Position numbers and translations under genes: made by a program
The notes under the pieces: model-generated
What the model was told of the DNA's origin: nothing
What the model saw: only the letters and a program-made list of their open reading frames with translations
The model's database searches: none
Part shown: positions 18,220-27,814 of the stretch, piece after piece
Layout: each line of letters begins with the position of its first letter
Numbering within the stretch: position 1 is the stretch's first letter
Source of the DNA: Arenibacter amylolyticus
GTDB lineage: Bacteria; Bacteroidota; Bacteroidia; Flavobacteriales; Flavobacteriaceae
Reading direction: 5' to 3'
Length of the DNA: 64,000 nucleotides
Assembly: GCF_002150785.1 (NCBI RefSeq)
Contig: NZ_MTAZ01000032.1
Location: forward strand, 1-64,000

Positions 18220-19707
18220 TTAAATAGGATTTTGTTCTATCAAAGGATTGGCATCGATCTCATCTTGAGGGATGGCCCAAATCCATCTTTTATCATCCGG
18301 AGCAACTTCCAGTACCCCATTGGTGGTAGATTTTTTATGATTAGATCCAGTTCTATCCAAGGGAAGGTTCAATCGCTTTAGATCTAACCAACGGAATCCT
18401 TCTCCCCAAAGTTCTATACGTCTATGATCCATAATCTCATCAATTAAAGCCTGACCTGTATTAGTTGATAAGGTGTAATCGTCATCTCGGGTAGAGATTA
18501 AATCGAACAATACCTGTGCTGCCAGACCGTACTTCCCATCCCTAGCCAAGGCTTCGGCTTCTATTAAGTACATTTCGGCTGCCCGCATCATAGGAACATC
18601 CATTCGGCTATCCGAAGTACTTACCGTTAAAAACTTCTGGTTGGTATAGGGATATCTTTTGGCATTCCCTACAATGTTTACCCCAGAAGGCAGGTTTAAA
18701 TGCTCACCAGTAGGATCCCACAAGGTTTTACGCACATCGGTATCGGATATTTTATCGTACAATAGGTTGCTTATAGATCTAGGGTTAGACCTAATAGAGG
18801 AAGAACTGTAATTTCTAGAAATATAAGCTCCCAGATTTCCAAAATAGTTGGTTTGATCTTCTACAATATGGCTTGCCCACATAAATTCGCTATTGGCATC
18901 AAGGTTATCCCTAAAGCCCTGCTTATAGGTTTCCTGATCCATTAAGGGGTACCCATTCCTAGCTTCCTGGGCAAATTGCGCAGCTAGCCCCCAATTTCCT
19001 TGAGTCAGTGCCACCCTCGCTTTTAATCCCTTTGCCACCGCTGCATTTAAGTGCGATTTATTGGGGCGCTCGTAACCTTCTAGTAAGGAAATAGCGTCAT
19101 CAATATCTTTGTTGATTTGAGTATACACCTCTTCTACAGTAGATCGCTTAATAGGATCTATAGAGTTGTCTAATTTAATGGGGACTCCCAATTGCGAATT
19201 GCCACCCCCTTTTTTATATGCTGCAGCCCAGGTTTGTACCAACTGATAATGACCGTAAGCCCTGTACAAAAGGGACTGACCTTTAATTATGTCCTTTTCT
19301 GCTTGTTCTCCTTCGGCATCGTCTATACTATTGATAAGCACGTTGGCGTTGGCAATAAATTTATAAAACATCCCCCAATGACTAGTGTTATAGGAATTGG
19401 TTGGGGACGAGTTTAAATTCCACCTATAGGCGGTAGTCCATGTACTCGCATTAAAAACATGGTCTTCCCCCATTTCGTCCATATGCATACCAAAGTGACC
19501 TGCACCACCTCTTCCCTGGCTACCGTAACGAATATACATAGACCTATGAATACCGTTTAATGCCGCCATGGCCGTACCGGTAGTGGTAGAAACAGTTCCA
19601 GAAGAAACCTGATCTGTTGGGAACGTATCCAAGAAATCTTTCTCACAAGCTGTAAAGAATGGGAGTACAGCTAATATCGCGATAATTATATATTTTGATC
19701 TTTTCAT
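18220..19707 (-). CDS. RagB/SusD family nutrient-uptake lipoprotein
   Basis: Surface lipoprotein of 495 residues that caps a SusC-type transporter and binds its substrate. The signal peptide ends in a lipobox (LPFFTAC, Cys at residue 21) followed by EKD. A SusD-like N-terminal TPR region (LYRAYGHYQLVQTWA) and the C-terminal RagB/SusD domain (MMRAAEMYLIEAEAL, DEIMDHRRIELWGEGFRWLDLKR) are clear. It starts 10 bp after the SusC gene and is surely co-transcribed with it. No glycosidase, lyase or protease is embedded in the operon, so the substrate is unknown. Confidence 0.95.
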   Translation of the reverse strand: MKRSKYIIIAILAVLPFFTACEKDFLDTFPTDQVSSGTVSTTTGTAMAALNGIHRSMYIRYGSQGRGGAGHFGMHMDEMGEDHVFNASTWTTAYRWNLNSSPTNSYNTSHWGMFYKFIANANVLINSIDDAEGEQAEKDIIKGQSLLYRAYGHYQLVQTWAAAYKKGGGNSQLGVPIKLDNSIDPIKRSTVEEVYTQINKDIDDAISLLEGYERPNKSHLNAAVAKGLKARVALTQGNWGLAAQFAQEARNGYPLMDQETYKQGFRDNLDANSEFMWASHIVEDQTNYFGNLGAYISRNYSSSSIRSNPRSISNLLYDKISDTDVRKTLWDPTGEHLNLPSGVNIVGNAKRYPYTNQKFLTVSTSDSRMDVPMMRAAEMYLIEAEALARDGKYGLAAQVLFDLISTRDDDYTLSTNTGQALIDEIMDHRRIELWGEGFRWLDLKRLNLPLDRTGSNHKKSTTNGVLEVAPDDKRWIWAIPQDEIDANPLIEQNPI

Positions 19708-19717
19708 CTTCTTACTA

Positions 19718-22700
19718 TTAAAATTTTAATTTTAACCCTAGGGATACCACTCTGGAAGGCGTGTACACATTTGAGGTTGTACCGCTAAAATTCTGCTGAA
19801 CGTTTAAGCCCTTCCTGGCGTTTATGGAAAACACATTCTCTGCATTTACAAAAAACTGCGCCGATGCCACATCTAATCTTTCTATCAGGTCTTGGGGTAG
19901 ATTATAGGACAAACTTGCTTGTCTTAAGTTTAAATAGGAAGAATCTACCAACCATCTATCAGAAGTAGCATTAAAATCGGAGGTATTTCTAGGGTCCATT
20001 CTAGGCACATCGGTAATGTCCCCCGGCTTCTGCCAACGTTTTAAAATATCTACACTTAGCGCACTTCCGTAAGATCCAGAACTCATAACTCCCTGGTAGT
20101 TGTAATCTATACTTTCCCCACCCAATTGATATGTAAAGAGGAAGCCTAGGTTAAATCCTTTGTAGGAGAAAGAATTGGAAATAGCTCCTGTAAGATCTGG
20201 AATAGCCGTACCCGCATAATGATATTCTGCATTCCCTTGCTTAGTAGTCAGCGTGTTACCATCTATCACCCTTATGTCGTCACCATCGCTCTCTATAGCC
20301 TCTTCGTTGGCATAATACAAAGCAACCCCATCTGCAGGATCTACCCCGTACCAATTTCTAAGCCAGTAATCATAAATGGAACGCCCTACCATTAGCTTCT
20401 TAGAGCCGTTGATTATTTCATCTTGAGGCAGTCTAGTAAACCTATTTTCCAAGGTGGCCATATTAAATCCGAAGTCCCACTGAAAGTTCTCATTGCGTAC
20501 CACATCAAAATTAAGGCTAAGCTCTATTCCCCTATTGTACATAGCACCAATGTTCCTGGTTATATCCGACACCCCACTGGAAAGCGGTAAGGGTACATTA
20601 AACAACAAGTTATCAGACTCCTTATTATAGTACTCTACTACCCCGCTTATTCTATTGAAAAGTCGGAACTCCAAAGCCACATCATAGCTTACGCTTGTTT
20701 CCCAGAACAGGTCCTTATTTTCCAAAGAGGCCTGCAAAACACCTGCTTCACTTTGGTTGTTATAACCTAGGTCGTACAGCCCTTGATAGGCGTAATAACC
20801 AATACCGGAGTTATTTCCTATTTCCCCATAGGACCCCCTTAGTTTTAACATATCTATCCAAGTTTGGTCTCGGAAAAGCTTTTCCCTATCCAAACGCCAA
20901 GCAGTACCAAACGACCAGAATTCTCCCCAACGGGTATCCTTGTAGAATTTGGAGCTACCGTCTTGCCTATAGGAACCACTTAAAAAATACTTTCCGTCAT
21001 AGTTATAGTTCACACTACCAAAATAACTCTCATCTGCTTGGGAATCTTCATAGGAGTTTAACCTTAAAGTGGTAACAAAATTACTCAGTTCCGAGTTGCC
21101 ATCGGCAATTACCCCTTGTCTAGACCCATTAAAATTATTGTATCTCATTCGCAGGGATTCGTGCCCCAACAAACCTCTTAGGTTGTGATCTCCAAAGCTT
21201 TTGGAGTAATTTAAAAGCTGGTTAAAGCCCACTGTAGTCCTTCTAGTGTAGGTTCTACCAGATCTACCCGCCGTAGCACCGTCACCTACAAACCTATTTT
21301 CAAAATCGGTATTGTAAAAATGACGTTGGTCCATACTGACATTGGTCCTAAAGCTCAGATCTTTCAATAGTTGAATATCTACATAGGTCTTTGCACTTAG
21401 GGAGGTAATTTCATCAATATCGTCGTTCAAGTCGATTTCAGCCAGTACGTGTCGGCCATTACTTGCACCACTGGGACGAATAACATCCAAGTCGTACATT
21501 CTTTTTCCATTTTCATCCAAAACATAGCCGCCATCAGGGGTATGCTGGTAAATATTATAAATTGGACCAATATTTCTAGTAAAACGAATTGGGTTTACAA
21601 AGGAGCTAGACTGGGAGGAAGTGGCCTGCGCCTGATTTCCATAGGAAGAGCTAACCCCTAGGTTCAATCCCGTCTTTAACCAACTGTTGGCTTTATAATT
21701 AACATTGGCACGACCCGACAATCTAGAAAAATCGGATTTTCTAATGTATCCGTCTTCCGTTAGGTATCCTAGGGAAACGTAGTAATCCATGGATTCTGAA
21801 CCCCCGGTATAGCTCATATCATAGTTTTGACGATAGCCAACCCTTACTAACTCATCTTCCCAATCTAAATCGTCATAAATAAGTCGTGCATTGGGGTTTA
21901 TTTTACCATTAGTCCCCACTATTTCATCGTTGGCAACATTATAGGGGTTGCTCAACAATTCACCATAGATATTTTGGGAAGCAAAGCTATTGGCAGCGGC
22001 TACATCTGCCTCACTGTCCAATCCAGGAATAGCCTCGGTATTTCTAAGGGCTTCCCACATAATTTCGTAATACTGATTAGGCTTTAACCTATCGTATTCT
22101 GGAATAGAACGGTTAACAACGCTATTGGAGACATTAAAAGAAAACTGTCCTTTTCTATTTTTTCCACTCTTAGTGGTTACCATAACCACCCCATTGGCCG
22201 CTTTGTTACCGTATAGAGCGGTAGAAGAAGCATCCTTTAAGATAGTAATACTTTCAATGTCATTTGGGTTGATGGAGTTGATAAAACCGTTAAAGGGAAT
22301 TCCATCTACCACATATAGCGGAGCACTGGAAGCAGAAAAAGATCCAATTCCTCTAATCCGAATTTCCTGACCAGAACCTGGCTGACCACTTGATGCAGTT
22401 ACGGCAACTCCAGCCGATGATCCTTCAATAGCCCCGGAAAGGTTGGTTATTGACCGCTTTTCCAAAGCGTCTGCATTAATTTGTGTGGCAGCACCCGTAT
22501 AATCTGCCTTTTTAGCGGTACCATAGGCAACTACAATCACCTCGTCTAATTCACTGGAGCTTTCACTAAGCGTAATATTTATGGTTTTATTCTGACCAAC
22601 CTTAACATTTCTGGTTTCCATCCCGATATAAGAAAAAACCAAAACGTCCCCTTCTTCGGCAACAATCTGATAATTTCCATCAAAATCGGTTTGTGTCCCT

Positions 22701-23245
22701 CTGGTAGTCCCTTTAATAACTATGGACACCCCTGGCAATGGAAGCTGCCCTTCATCCGTTACCACCCCTTTTACAGGAGTTTGCTGTGTAGCTTCGGCTA
22801 TAATAGAAGTAATCTCCGAATCCGTAGCTACTCTAGACTGCTCTCTACGTGCCTGTTGCTCAAACTCCTTTAATAGTTCCTTTATGGAGGCGTTGTTTTT
22901 TTGAAACAACACAATTTGATTTTTAAACATCTTGTAATCCAAATCCATGTTAGACAAAAGACTGGCTAGCACATTGTTAATTTCTTGCCGTTTAACATCA
23001 ATGCTGGTTTTTCTAGCAACATTTACCAAACTGTTGTTGTAGAAAAAATGATAGCCGCTTTTTTGCTCAATTTTATCGAGGATGTTCTTAAGCTCTGTAA
23101 CCTCGGTTTTTAAGGTAATGGTCTGAGCGTGAACGTCATTAGCAACTAACTTTGCCAGACTAGTAATTAATAAAACTAGATAGATTTTCATAATTCTTAG
23201 AAACTGTTTTCTAAGCGAAAACCTTATTGGTCCGCTTTTTTTCAT
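19718..23245 (-). CDS. SusC/RagA family TonB-linked outer-membrane protein with STN signalling domain
   Basis: TonB-dependent transporter of 1175 residues. After a signal peptide (about 1-40) it has an STN secretin/TonB short domain (about 45-110, LKNILDKIEQKSGYHFFYNN). A carboxypeptidase-like domain follows (about 155-235, VKGVVTDEGQLPLPGVSI), then the plug with the SusC signature DEVIVVAYGTAKKADYTGA, LYVVDGIPFNG and ITILKDASSTALYG, and the barrel. The STN domain is what FecR-type anti-sigma factors contact, and a FecR and ECF sigma pair lies immediately upstream. I infer a transport-coupled autoregulatory system. The substrate cannot be deduced. Confidence 0.96.
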   Translation of the reverse strand: MKKSGPIRFSLRKQFLRIMKIYLVLLITSLAKLVANDVHAQTITLKTEVTELKNILDKIEQKSGYHFFYNNSLVNVARKTSIDVKRQEINNVLASLLSNMDLDYKMFKNQIVLFQKNNASIKELLKEFEQQARREQSRVATDSEITSIIAEATQQTPVKGVVTDEGQLPLPGVSIVIKGTTRGTQTDFDGNYQIVAEEGDVLVFSYIGMETRNVKVGQNKTINITLSESSSELDEVIVVAYGTAKKADYTGAATQINADALEKRSITNLSGAIEGSSAGVAVTASSGQPGSGQEIRIRGIGSFSASSAPLYVVDGIPFNGFINSINPNDIESITILKDASSTALYGNKAANGVVMVTTKSGKNRKGQFSFNVSNSVVNRSIPEYDRLKPNQYYEIMWEALRNTEAIPGLDSEADVAAANSFASQNIYGELLSNPYNVANDEIVGTNGKINPNARLIYDDLDWEDELVRVGYRQNYDMSYTGGSESMDYYVSLGYLTEDGYIRKSDFSRLSGRANVNYKANSWLKTGLNLGVSSSYGNQAQATSSQSSSFVNPIRFTRNIGPIYNIYQHTPDGGYVLDENGKRMYDLDVIRPSGASNGRHVLAEIDLNDDIDEITSLSAKTYVDIQLLKDLSFRTNVSMDQRHFYNTDFENRFVGDGATAGRSGRTYTRRTTVGFNQLLNYSKSFGDHNLRGLLGHESLRMRYNNFNGSRQGVIADGNSELSNFVTTLRLNSYEDSQADESYFGSVNYNYDGKYFLSGSYRQDGSSKFYKDTRWGEFWSFGTAWRLDREKLFRDQTWIDMLKLRGSYGEIGNNSGIGYYAYQGLYDLGYNNQSEAGVLQASLENKDLFWETSVSYDVALEFRLFNRISGVVEYYNKESDNLLFNVPLPLSSGVSDITRNIGAMYNRGIELSLNFDVVRNENFQWDFGFNMATLENRFTRLPQDEIINGSKKLMVGRSIYDYWLRNWYGVDPADGVALYYANEEAIESDGDDIRVIDGNTLTTKQGNAEYHYAGTAIPDLTGAISNSFSYKGFNLGFLFTYQLGGESIDYNYQGVMSSGSYGSALSVDILKRWQKPGDITDVPRMDPRNTSDFNATSDRWLVDSSYLNLRQASLSYNLPQDLIERLDVASAQFFVNAENVFSINARKGLNVQQNFSGTTSNVYTPSRVVSLGLKLKF

Positions 23246-23299
23246 AACTTAGAAGTGTTTAAATGTTAGTCAATGGTTTAATTGATTAATAAAATGGAC

Positions 23300-23330
23300 A
23301 AAAGGGGGTGCTGCTACACCCTCTTTTTAT
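23300..23330 (-). terminator. Hairpin between fecR and susC-like gene
   Basis: GGGTG pairs with CACCC around a six-base loop. On the minus strand the hairpin is followed by CCTTTTG. It lies just after the fecR stop and could end most fecR transcription before susC. Confidence 0.5.
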
Positions 23331-23332
23331 CG

Positions 23333-24307
23333 TTACTTTTTCTCTTTATAATCGAGAATAATCTTTTGGTTTACTTCTTTATATTGAATTGGAGAAGACA
23401 TTACCAAAAGCTGTAATGCTTCTTTCATTGTTAGATTATCAAAGGTTCCCGTATATTCATATTTTAAAAGTTTTGGTGAGTTGATTTTTATTTTCACGTC
23501 GTACTTACGTTCCAGGTCCAACACAACCTGCTCCATGGGAGTGCTTTTAAAAATGAGACTTCCCTTTTGCCATGCCACCGCATCTTCCAACACCACTTTT
23601 TCTACATCCATCTTCTTATTTTCCTTGCTGAAGATGGCCTTTTGGGACGGGGCTAATAGAAGGGGTTCCTCAGCTTCTCGCAAAACCTCTACCTTACCGC
23701 TAATTAAGGTTGTTTCGGTCTGAGTGTCGTTTAAGTACGACTTAACATTAAAGGTGGTGCCCAACACCTTGATGTCAAAATCTTGGGTACTTACAACAAA
23801 TGGCTTTATAGAATCGTGCGTAATATTGAAATACCCTTCCCCAATAAATGAAACCGATCTTTTAGCGCCCTTAAAGATTGCGGGGTATTCTATTTGACTG
23901 TCCATATTTAAGAGCACCGTGCTACCATCGGGCAACACCACTTCCTTTTGCTCCTTGCCCTTATTGTGGACCAGCATCATCTCGGAATTACTTGGACCTC
24001 CCTTATCTCCTAACTTGCCCGGCTGGTAAAGGTGTAAAAGCAATCCAAAAAGAACAACCACTGAAGCAGCAGCGGCGTATTTTGCAAGTTGAACCCTCTT
24101 TTTAGCCAACTGTTTTCTTTTAAACTTATCGTAGACTCCAGCTACCACCCCATCTTGCCCCTGTCGCAATTCCTCGGCAACCAGTTCTGCTTTTAAGGCA
24201 CTAAACTGGGCCAGGTTATCGGGATTTTCCCTGAGCCATCGCAAAACCTGCTTGTCTTCTTCGTGGGAAGTTTGTTTTCTTATATATCTGTATAGTAGCT
24301 GTTTCAT
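23333..24307 (-). CDS. FecR family anti-sigma factor
   Basis: Inner-membrane anti-sigma regulator. From the ATG at 24307 (MKQLLYRYIRKQTSHEED) it is 324 residues; an upstream in-frame ATG at 24406 would add 33 atypical residues. It has an N-terminal cytoplasmic sigma-binding helical part (about 1-65), one membrane segment (YAAAASVVVLFGLLLHLY) and a periplasmic FecR domain (VVLPDGSTVLLNMDSQIEYP). A C-terminal DUF4974/STN-like domain follows (VVLDLERKYDVKIKI, FDNLTMKEALQLL). It sits between its ECF sigma gene and the STN-bearing SusC gene, the standard order for this signalling type. Confidence 0.94.
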   Translation of the reverse strand: MKQLLYRYIRKQTSHEEDKQVLRWLRENPDNLAQFSALKAELVAEELRQGQDGVVAGVYDKFKRKQLAKKRVQLAKYAAAASVVVLFGLLLHLYQPGKLGDKGGPSNSEMMLVHNKGKEQKEVVLPDGSTVLLNMDSQIEYPAIFKGAKRSVSFIGEGYFNITHDSIKPFVVSTQDFDIKVLGTTFNVKSYLNDTQTETTLISGKVEVLREAEEPLLLAPSQKAIFSKENKKMDVEKVVLEDAVAWQKGSLIFKSTPMEQVVLDLERKYDVKIKINSPKLLKYEYTGTFDNLTMKEALQLLVMSSPIQYKEVNQKIILDYKEKK

Positions 24308-24465
24308 TGGTAAACTGCGTCTTATACATATAAAGACGAAGGAAATGACAGTACCCCCCACCCAAGTATCATTTTTTTTTAAATAGCTAATATTTTTGGT
24401 GGCCATTGACGCTCCAATGAAGGTTTCATTATGCCTAATGCCTTAAAACATTTCTTTAGGAATCG

Positions 24466-24507
<42 letters not shown>

Positions 24508-24580
24508 AGACCTGTTAGTGTGAACTAAAATGATGCTGAGGCCAAGATTGCCACAACTGAAAATTGAAAGTATGCCTAGT

Positions 24581-25150
24581 TTATAAAAACAGGTGCATAA
24601 ACTCTTGTAAATGCAAGCGCATGTGTTTTAGGGCCTTACCAATTTGATTTTCCACAGTCTTTACGCTAATCTCCAGTTCCTCAGAAATATCCCTATGGGA
24701 GAGTCCGTCCACTCTACTTTTTACAAAAACATTTCTGCGTTTTTCAGGTAAGAGCGCAATAGCTTTTCTAATCTGTTGCTCTAACTCGTCCTTTAATAAA
24801 CTGGAAGCCCCTTTGTTGGAGAGCGCCTGGTAATTGATCCAGTGCTCAATTTGTTCACTTCTCCCGTGTTGGTCCAAGTGCCTACTTTTTTTCCTTAGAT
24901 GATCTAGACAGCGGTTCTTTACGGTTACAAAAAGATACCCACTTAGGTTGGTCAATACCACGCCATCCTTTCTTTTTTCCCAAAGCGTTAAAAATGCATC
25001 CAGGACAATTTCCTCGGCATCTTCCTCCCCACTCACATAACTCTTGGCAATGTGCAGCAATCTCTTGTAGTACAAGTCAAATATTTCTTCGAACTGTATG
25101 CTTCGGGAGGCATCTAAATCCATATAGGCATCAATTTGTACGCTCGGCAC
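24581..25150 (-). CDS. ECF RNA polymerase sigma-70 factor
   Basis: Extracytoplasmic-function sigma factor of 189 residues, of the Bacteroidota type paired with FecR. Sigma region 2 (about 18-85: FEEIFDLYYKRLLHIAKSYV, EEDAEEIVLDAFLTLWEKR) and region 4 (about 125-180: LPEKRRNVFVKSRVDGLSHRDISEELEISVKTVENQIGKALKHM) are clear. An alternative ATG nine codons downstream (25123) is possible. It is expected to drive the downstream SusC/SusD operon when FecR is signalled. No promoter motif is evident upstream. Confidence 0.94.
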   Translation of the reverse strand: MPSVQIDAYMDLDASRSIQFEEIFDLYYKRLLHIAKSYVSGEEDAEEIVLDAFLTLWEKRKDGVVLTNLSGYLFVTVKNRCLDHLRKKSRHLDQHGRSEQIEHWINYQALSNKGASSLLKDELEQQIRKAIALLPEKRRNVFVKSRVDGLSHRDISEELEISVKTVENQIGKALKHMRLHLQEFMHLFL

Positions 25151-25591
25151 TACAAGCTTTTACCACTTGCGCATATTGCCAAACATAAATAAAAAAAAAC
25201 AACTAAGGAAATGTTAAAAGGAAATCTTTGATAATAGCAAGTCTAAGAATTCATTGTACTGAATGCCTATTCTAGGGTGTGGTCTACAACTATTTTGCCC
25301 CTACCACAATCGCCATCCAAACGTCCATAATTGGAATTATACAGCAGCATCCTACTTGGAAATCTCCTTAGGGAGAACCCATCCATTTCCGTAACTTCAA
25401 TGAAAAAGGAACATTTGGATTTGGTAAATATTGGTAATCTTCCCGCTCTCCTCTCTTTGATGAAATGTGGCCGACAGCACCAAAAAAAGAAGCCCCGGGA
25501 AGTTCACCCGAGGCTTTAATAATATGCCTGCAGATAAATTTCCCAGGGCGTTCATAATTAATTGGGTGGCTTTGCCATCCCTTTTACGCTT
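25151..25591. other. Intergenic stretch with one terminator and a possible coding remnant
   Basis: This 441-bp gap between serA and the ECF sigma gene holds the serA terminator. On the minus strand a frame is open from near the terminator to a TAG at 25274-25272 (about 69 codons). It contains an ATG only at 25386 (MDGFSLRRFPSRMLLYN). I do not recognise the peptide; it may be a decayed gene end. No RNA gene is seen. Confidence 0.4.
25480..25517 (-). terminator. Intrinsic terminator of serA
   Basis: AAGCCYCGGG pairs with CCCGAGGCTT (one mismatch) around a seven-base loop. On the minus strand it is followed by CTTCTTTTTTTGG. It lies about 75 bp beyond the serA stop. Confidence 0.85.
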
Positions 25592-27484
25592 CTAGTACAA
25601 CACTCTAAATTTTATGGTGTTTTCTATCTTTTTCAAGGCTTTAATAACATCCTTGTTGTATTTCTTATCCAAATCTGTAATCACATACCCCAACTCACTA
25701 TCCGTGGAAAGGTACTGTCCGGAGATATTCATATTGAACCTTGCTAAAACCTCATTAATTTTAGCCATTACCCCCGGTACATTTTTATGGATATGCAAAA
25801 AACGATGTGCATTGTTTTGCTTAGGCAGTCTTATATTCGGAAAATTTACAGCATCTACGGTATTTCCAGAGTTTATATAATCCCTTATTTTATTAGGAAC
25901 AAACTCTGCTATATCCCGTTGCGCCTCTTCGGTACTACCTCCAATATGCGGGGTTAGGATTACGTTATTTAGACCTTTCAACTCAGTATAGAATTCTCCG
26001 TTACTCCTAGGCTCCTCTGGAAAAACATCGATAGCCGCGCCAGCAATTTTCCCGCTCTTTAGTGCGGCTGCCAAAGCACTGATATCTATCACAAAACCTC
26101 TGGATAGGTTTACCAGAAGGGCACCGTCTTTCATCTGACTTATCTCTTTCTCACCAATAAAATTATGGTTCGCCTTATTATCATCAATATGCAGGGTAAC
26201 TACATCCGAGACATTCAATAGCTCTTCCAGAGAAGTACATTTTGTAGCGTTCCCCAAGGCCAATTGATCGCCCACGTCATAGTAATAAACGTGCATTCCA
26301 AGAGCTTCGGCCAATACGGACAGCTGTTTACCTATATTTCCGTAACCAACTATACCTAGGTTTTTACCCCTTACCTCCTTAGAGTTTGCAGCGGTTTTAT
26401 TCCATTCTCCATTGTGAATTTCGGTACTACGTGGAAAAATACTTCTCATCAGCATAATAATCTCACCAATGGCAAGCTCTACCACAGACCTGGTATTGCT
26501 ATAAGGCGCATTAAATACTGCCACCCCTCTTTTCTTGCAGGCTTCAAGATCTATTTGTGTGGTTCCTATACAGAAGGCACCCACTACCATCAATTTATCG
26601 GCAGCTTCCAATACCTTCTCCGTTACTTGAGTCTTAGATCTGATTCCAAGAACGTGCACATCCTTTATTTTTTCTATTAACTCCTCCTCCGTTAAACTGT
26701 GCGTTAAAAGCTCTACTGAGAAGCCTTCTTCGGATAGGGATTCATACGCGTTGGGATGGATGTTTTCCAACAAAAGGATCTTAATTCTATTTTTTGGGTA
26801 GGATATCTTTCTAGGCAATTTATTTACATATAAAAATTCATCTAAATTTGGAGTGATGTAGTCAGCATTCTTCGCTGCTTTCTCCCTGTGTACATTTTCG
26901 GTATAAGCGAAAAACTTATCGGCAATACCTGCTTCACGCATTACGTAGTCGCTATACCCATCGCCAATAACCTGCACTTCCCCTTGAAGACCAAGGTTCT
27001 TAAGGCATGCAATTTTTCCGTTATGGGAAGCTAATACATTTTCTTCATCAAAGCCAATGATCCTTCCATTTTCATCAAATTTAAAGGTATTGGCATACAC
27101 CCTATCTGCAGGGATGTTATACTCCTCTACAATAGGATCTATAAACTCCTTAAATCCGCATGAAATAACATAAATATCATCGGAATAGGTTTCAAAAAAC
27201 TCCTTATTGGATGCTATAGACTTGGATATTTTATGGCGCAACAAATCTACCAATTGCTCCAAATCGTCTTTATGGGCATCCAATAATTTAATGCGTTTCT
27301 CCAAGGATTCCGTAAAAGAGATATCTCCATCTATCCCCAAATTGGTGATTTTCTGGATCTCTTCTATAATTTCTTCCTTATCACTTCTACCTTCCAGTGT
27401 GATTTCCGCCAAAACATCCAAGGCTTCTACCCTTGTGAGCGTACTATCAAAATCGAACACGTATTTTCTGCTTTCTACTACCAT
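25592..27484 (-). CDS. serA: Bifunctional phosphoserine phosphatase-like / D-3-phosphoglycerate dehydrogenase (SerB-SerA fusion)
   Basis: A 630-residue fusion covering two steps of serine synthesis. Residues 1-215 form a HAD phosphatase of the SerB type with nucleophile motif DFDST (11-15), SCG motif II and GDGYSD (174-179). Residues 232-550 are a D-3-phosphoglycerate dehydrogenase with the NAD-binding motif GYGNIG (380-385). Its catalytic triad is Arg462 (LSRGF), Glu490/491 and His513 (TPHIGG). An ACT domain (561-630) suggests serine feedback control. The fusion is, as I recall, frequent in Flavobacteriaceae. The phosphatase catalytic residues look intact, but activity of that half is inferred. 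Confidence 0.92.
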   Translation of the reverse strand: MVVESRKYVFDFDSTLTRVEALDVLAEITLEGRSDKEEIIEEIQKITNLGIDGDISFTESLEKRIKLLDAHKDDLEQLVDLLRHKISKSIASNKEFFETYSDDIYVISCGFKEFIDPIVEEYNIPADRVYANTFKFDENGRIIGFDEENVLASHNGKIACLKNLGLQGEVQVIGDGYSDYVMREAGIADKFFAYTENVHREKAAKNADYITPNLDEFLYVNKLPRKISYPKNRIKILLLENIHPNAYESLSEEGFSVELLTHSLTEEELIEKIKDVHVLGIRSKTQVTEKVLEAADKLMVVGAFCIGTTQIDLEACKKRGVAVFNAPYSNTRSVVELAIGEIIMLMRSIFPRSTEIHNGEWNKTAANSKEVRGKNLGIVGYGNIGKQLSVLAEALGMHVYYYDVGDQLALGNATKCTSLEELLNVSDVVTLHIDDNKANHNFIGEKEISQMKDGALLVNLSRGFVIDISALAAALKSGKIAGAAIDVFPEEPRSNGEFYTELKGLNNVILTPHIGGSTEEAQRDIAEFVPNKIRDYINSGNTVDAVNFPNIRLPKQNNAHRFLHIHKNVPGVMAKINEVLARFNMNISGQYLSTDSELGYVITDLDKKYNKDVIKALKKIENTIKFRVLY

Positions 27485-27814
27485 TTAGCCTGAAAAAAAA
27501 TTAAGGTGTAAAAGTATGAATAATTATCGTCCGACGCTGTAAACTAACCCAAAAACTGAGCTAAGAACTGGTTATTTAAACAAAAATTAAGAAAAATTAA
27601 ATTTGAAGGTTGAATATTATGAATTCCTTAAAATGTTTTACACACAACCACCTAAAATTGCTTTTATACATGGCTGAATAAAAGACAATTGGCTACATCC
27701 AATCTGCCACCCTCAACCACATTGCCTACTCCGAAGATGTTAATTCTCACCCAATAAGCAACAACCTCCTGCAGTTGTTAGCAGGGAATTAAATCTCTGT
27801 AGCGATTAGCTACA
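27485..27814. other. Intergenic stretch, no gene seen
   Basis: This 330-bp A+T-rich gap separates the serA start from the DUF3307 gene stop. The only structures I see are a short palindrome (AACAAC-N8-GTTGTT) and, at 27798-27814, TGTAGC-N5-GCTACA abutting the DUF3307 stop codon. The latter could be a weak terminator but has no T run. Confidence 0.5.

Noticed and set aside
25331-25519. Plus-strand 62-codon ORF in the serA-sigma gap
   Set aside because: No recognisable signature, no promoter box, and it runs through the serA terminator hairpin.
27720-27800. Possible tRNA or small RNA in the serA-DUF3307 gap
   Set aside because: I could not build a cloverleaf or find a T-loop motif; only short palindromes are present.
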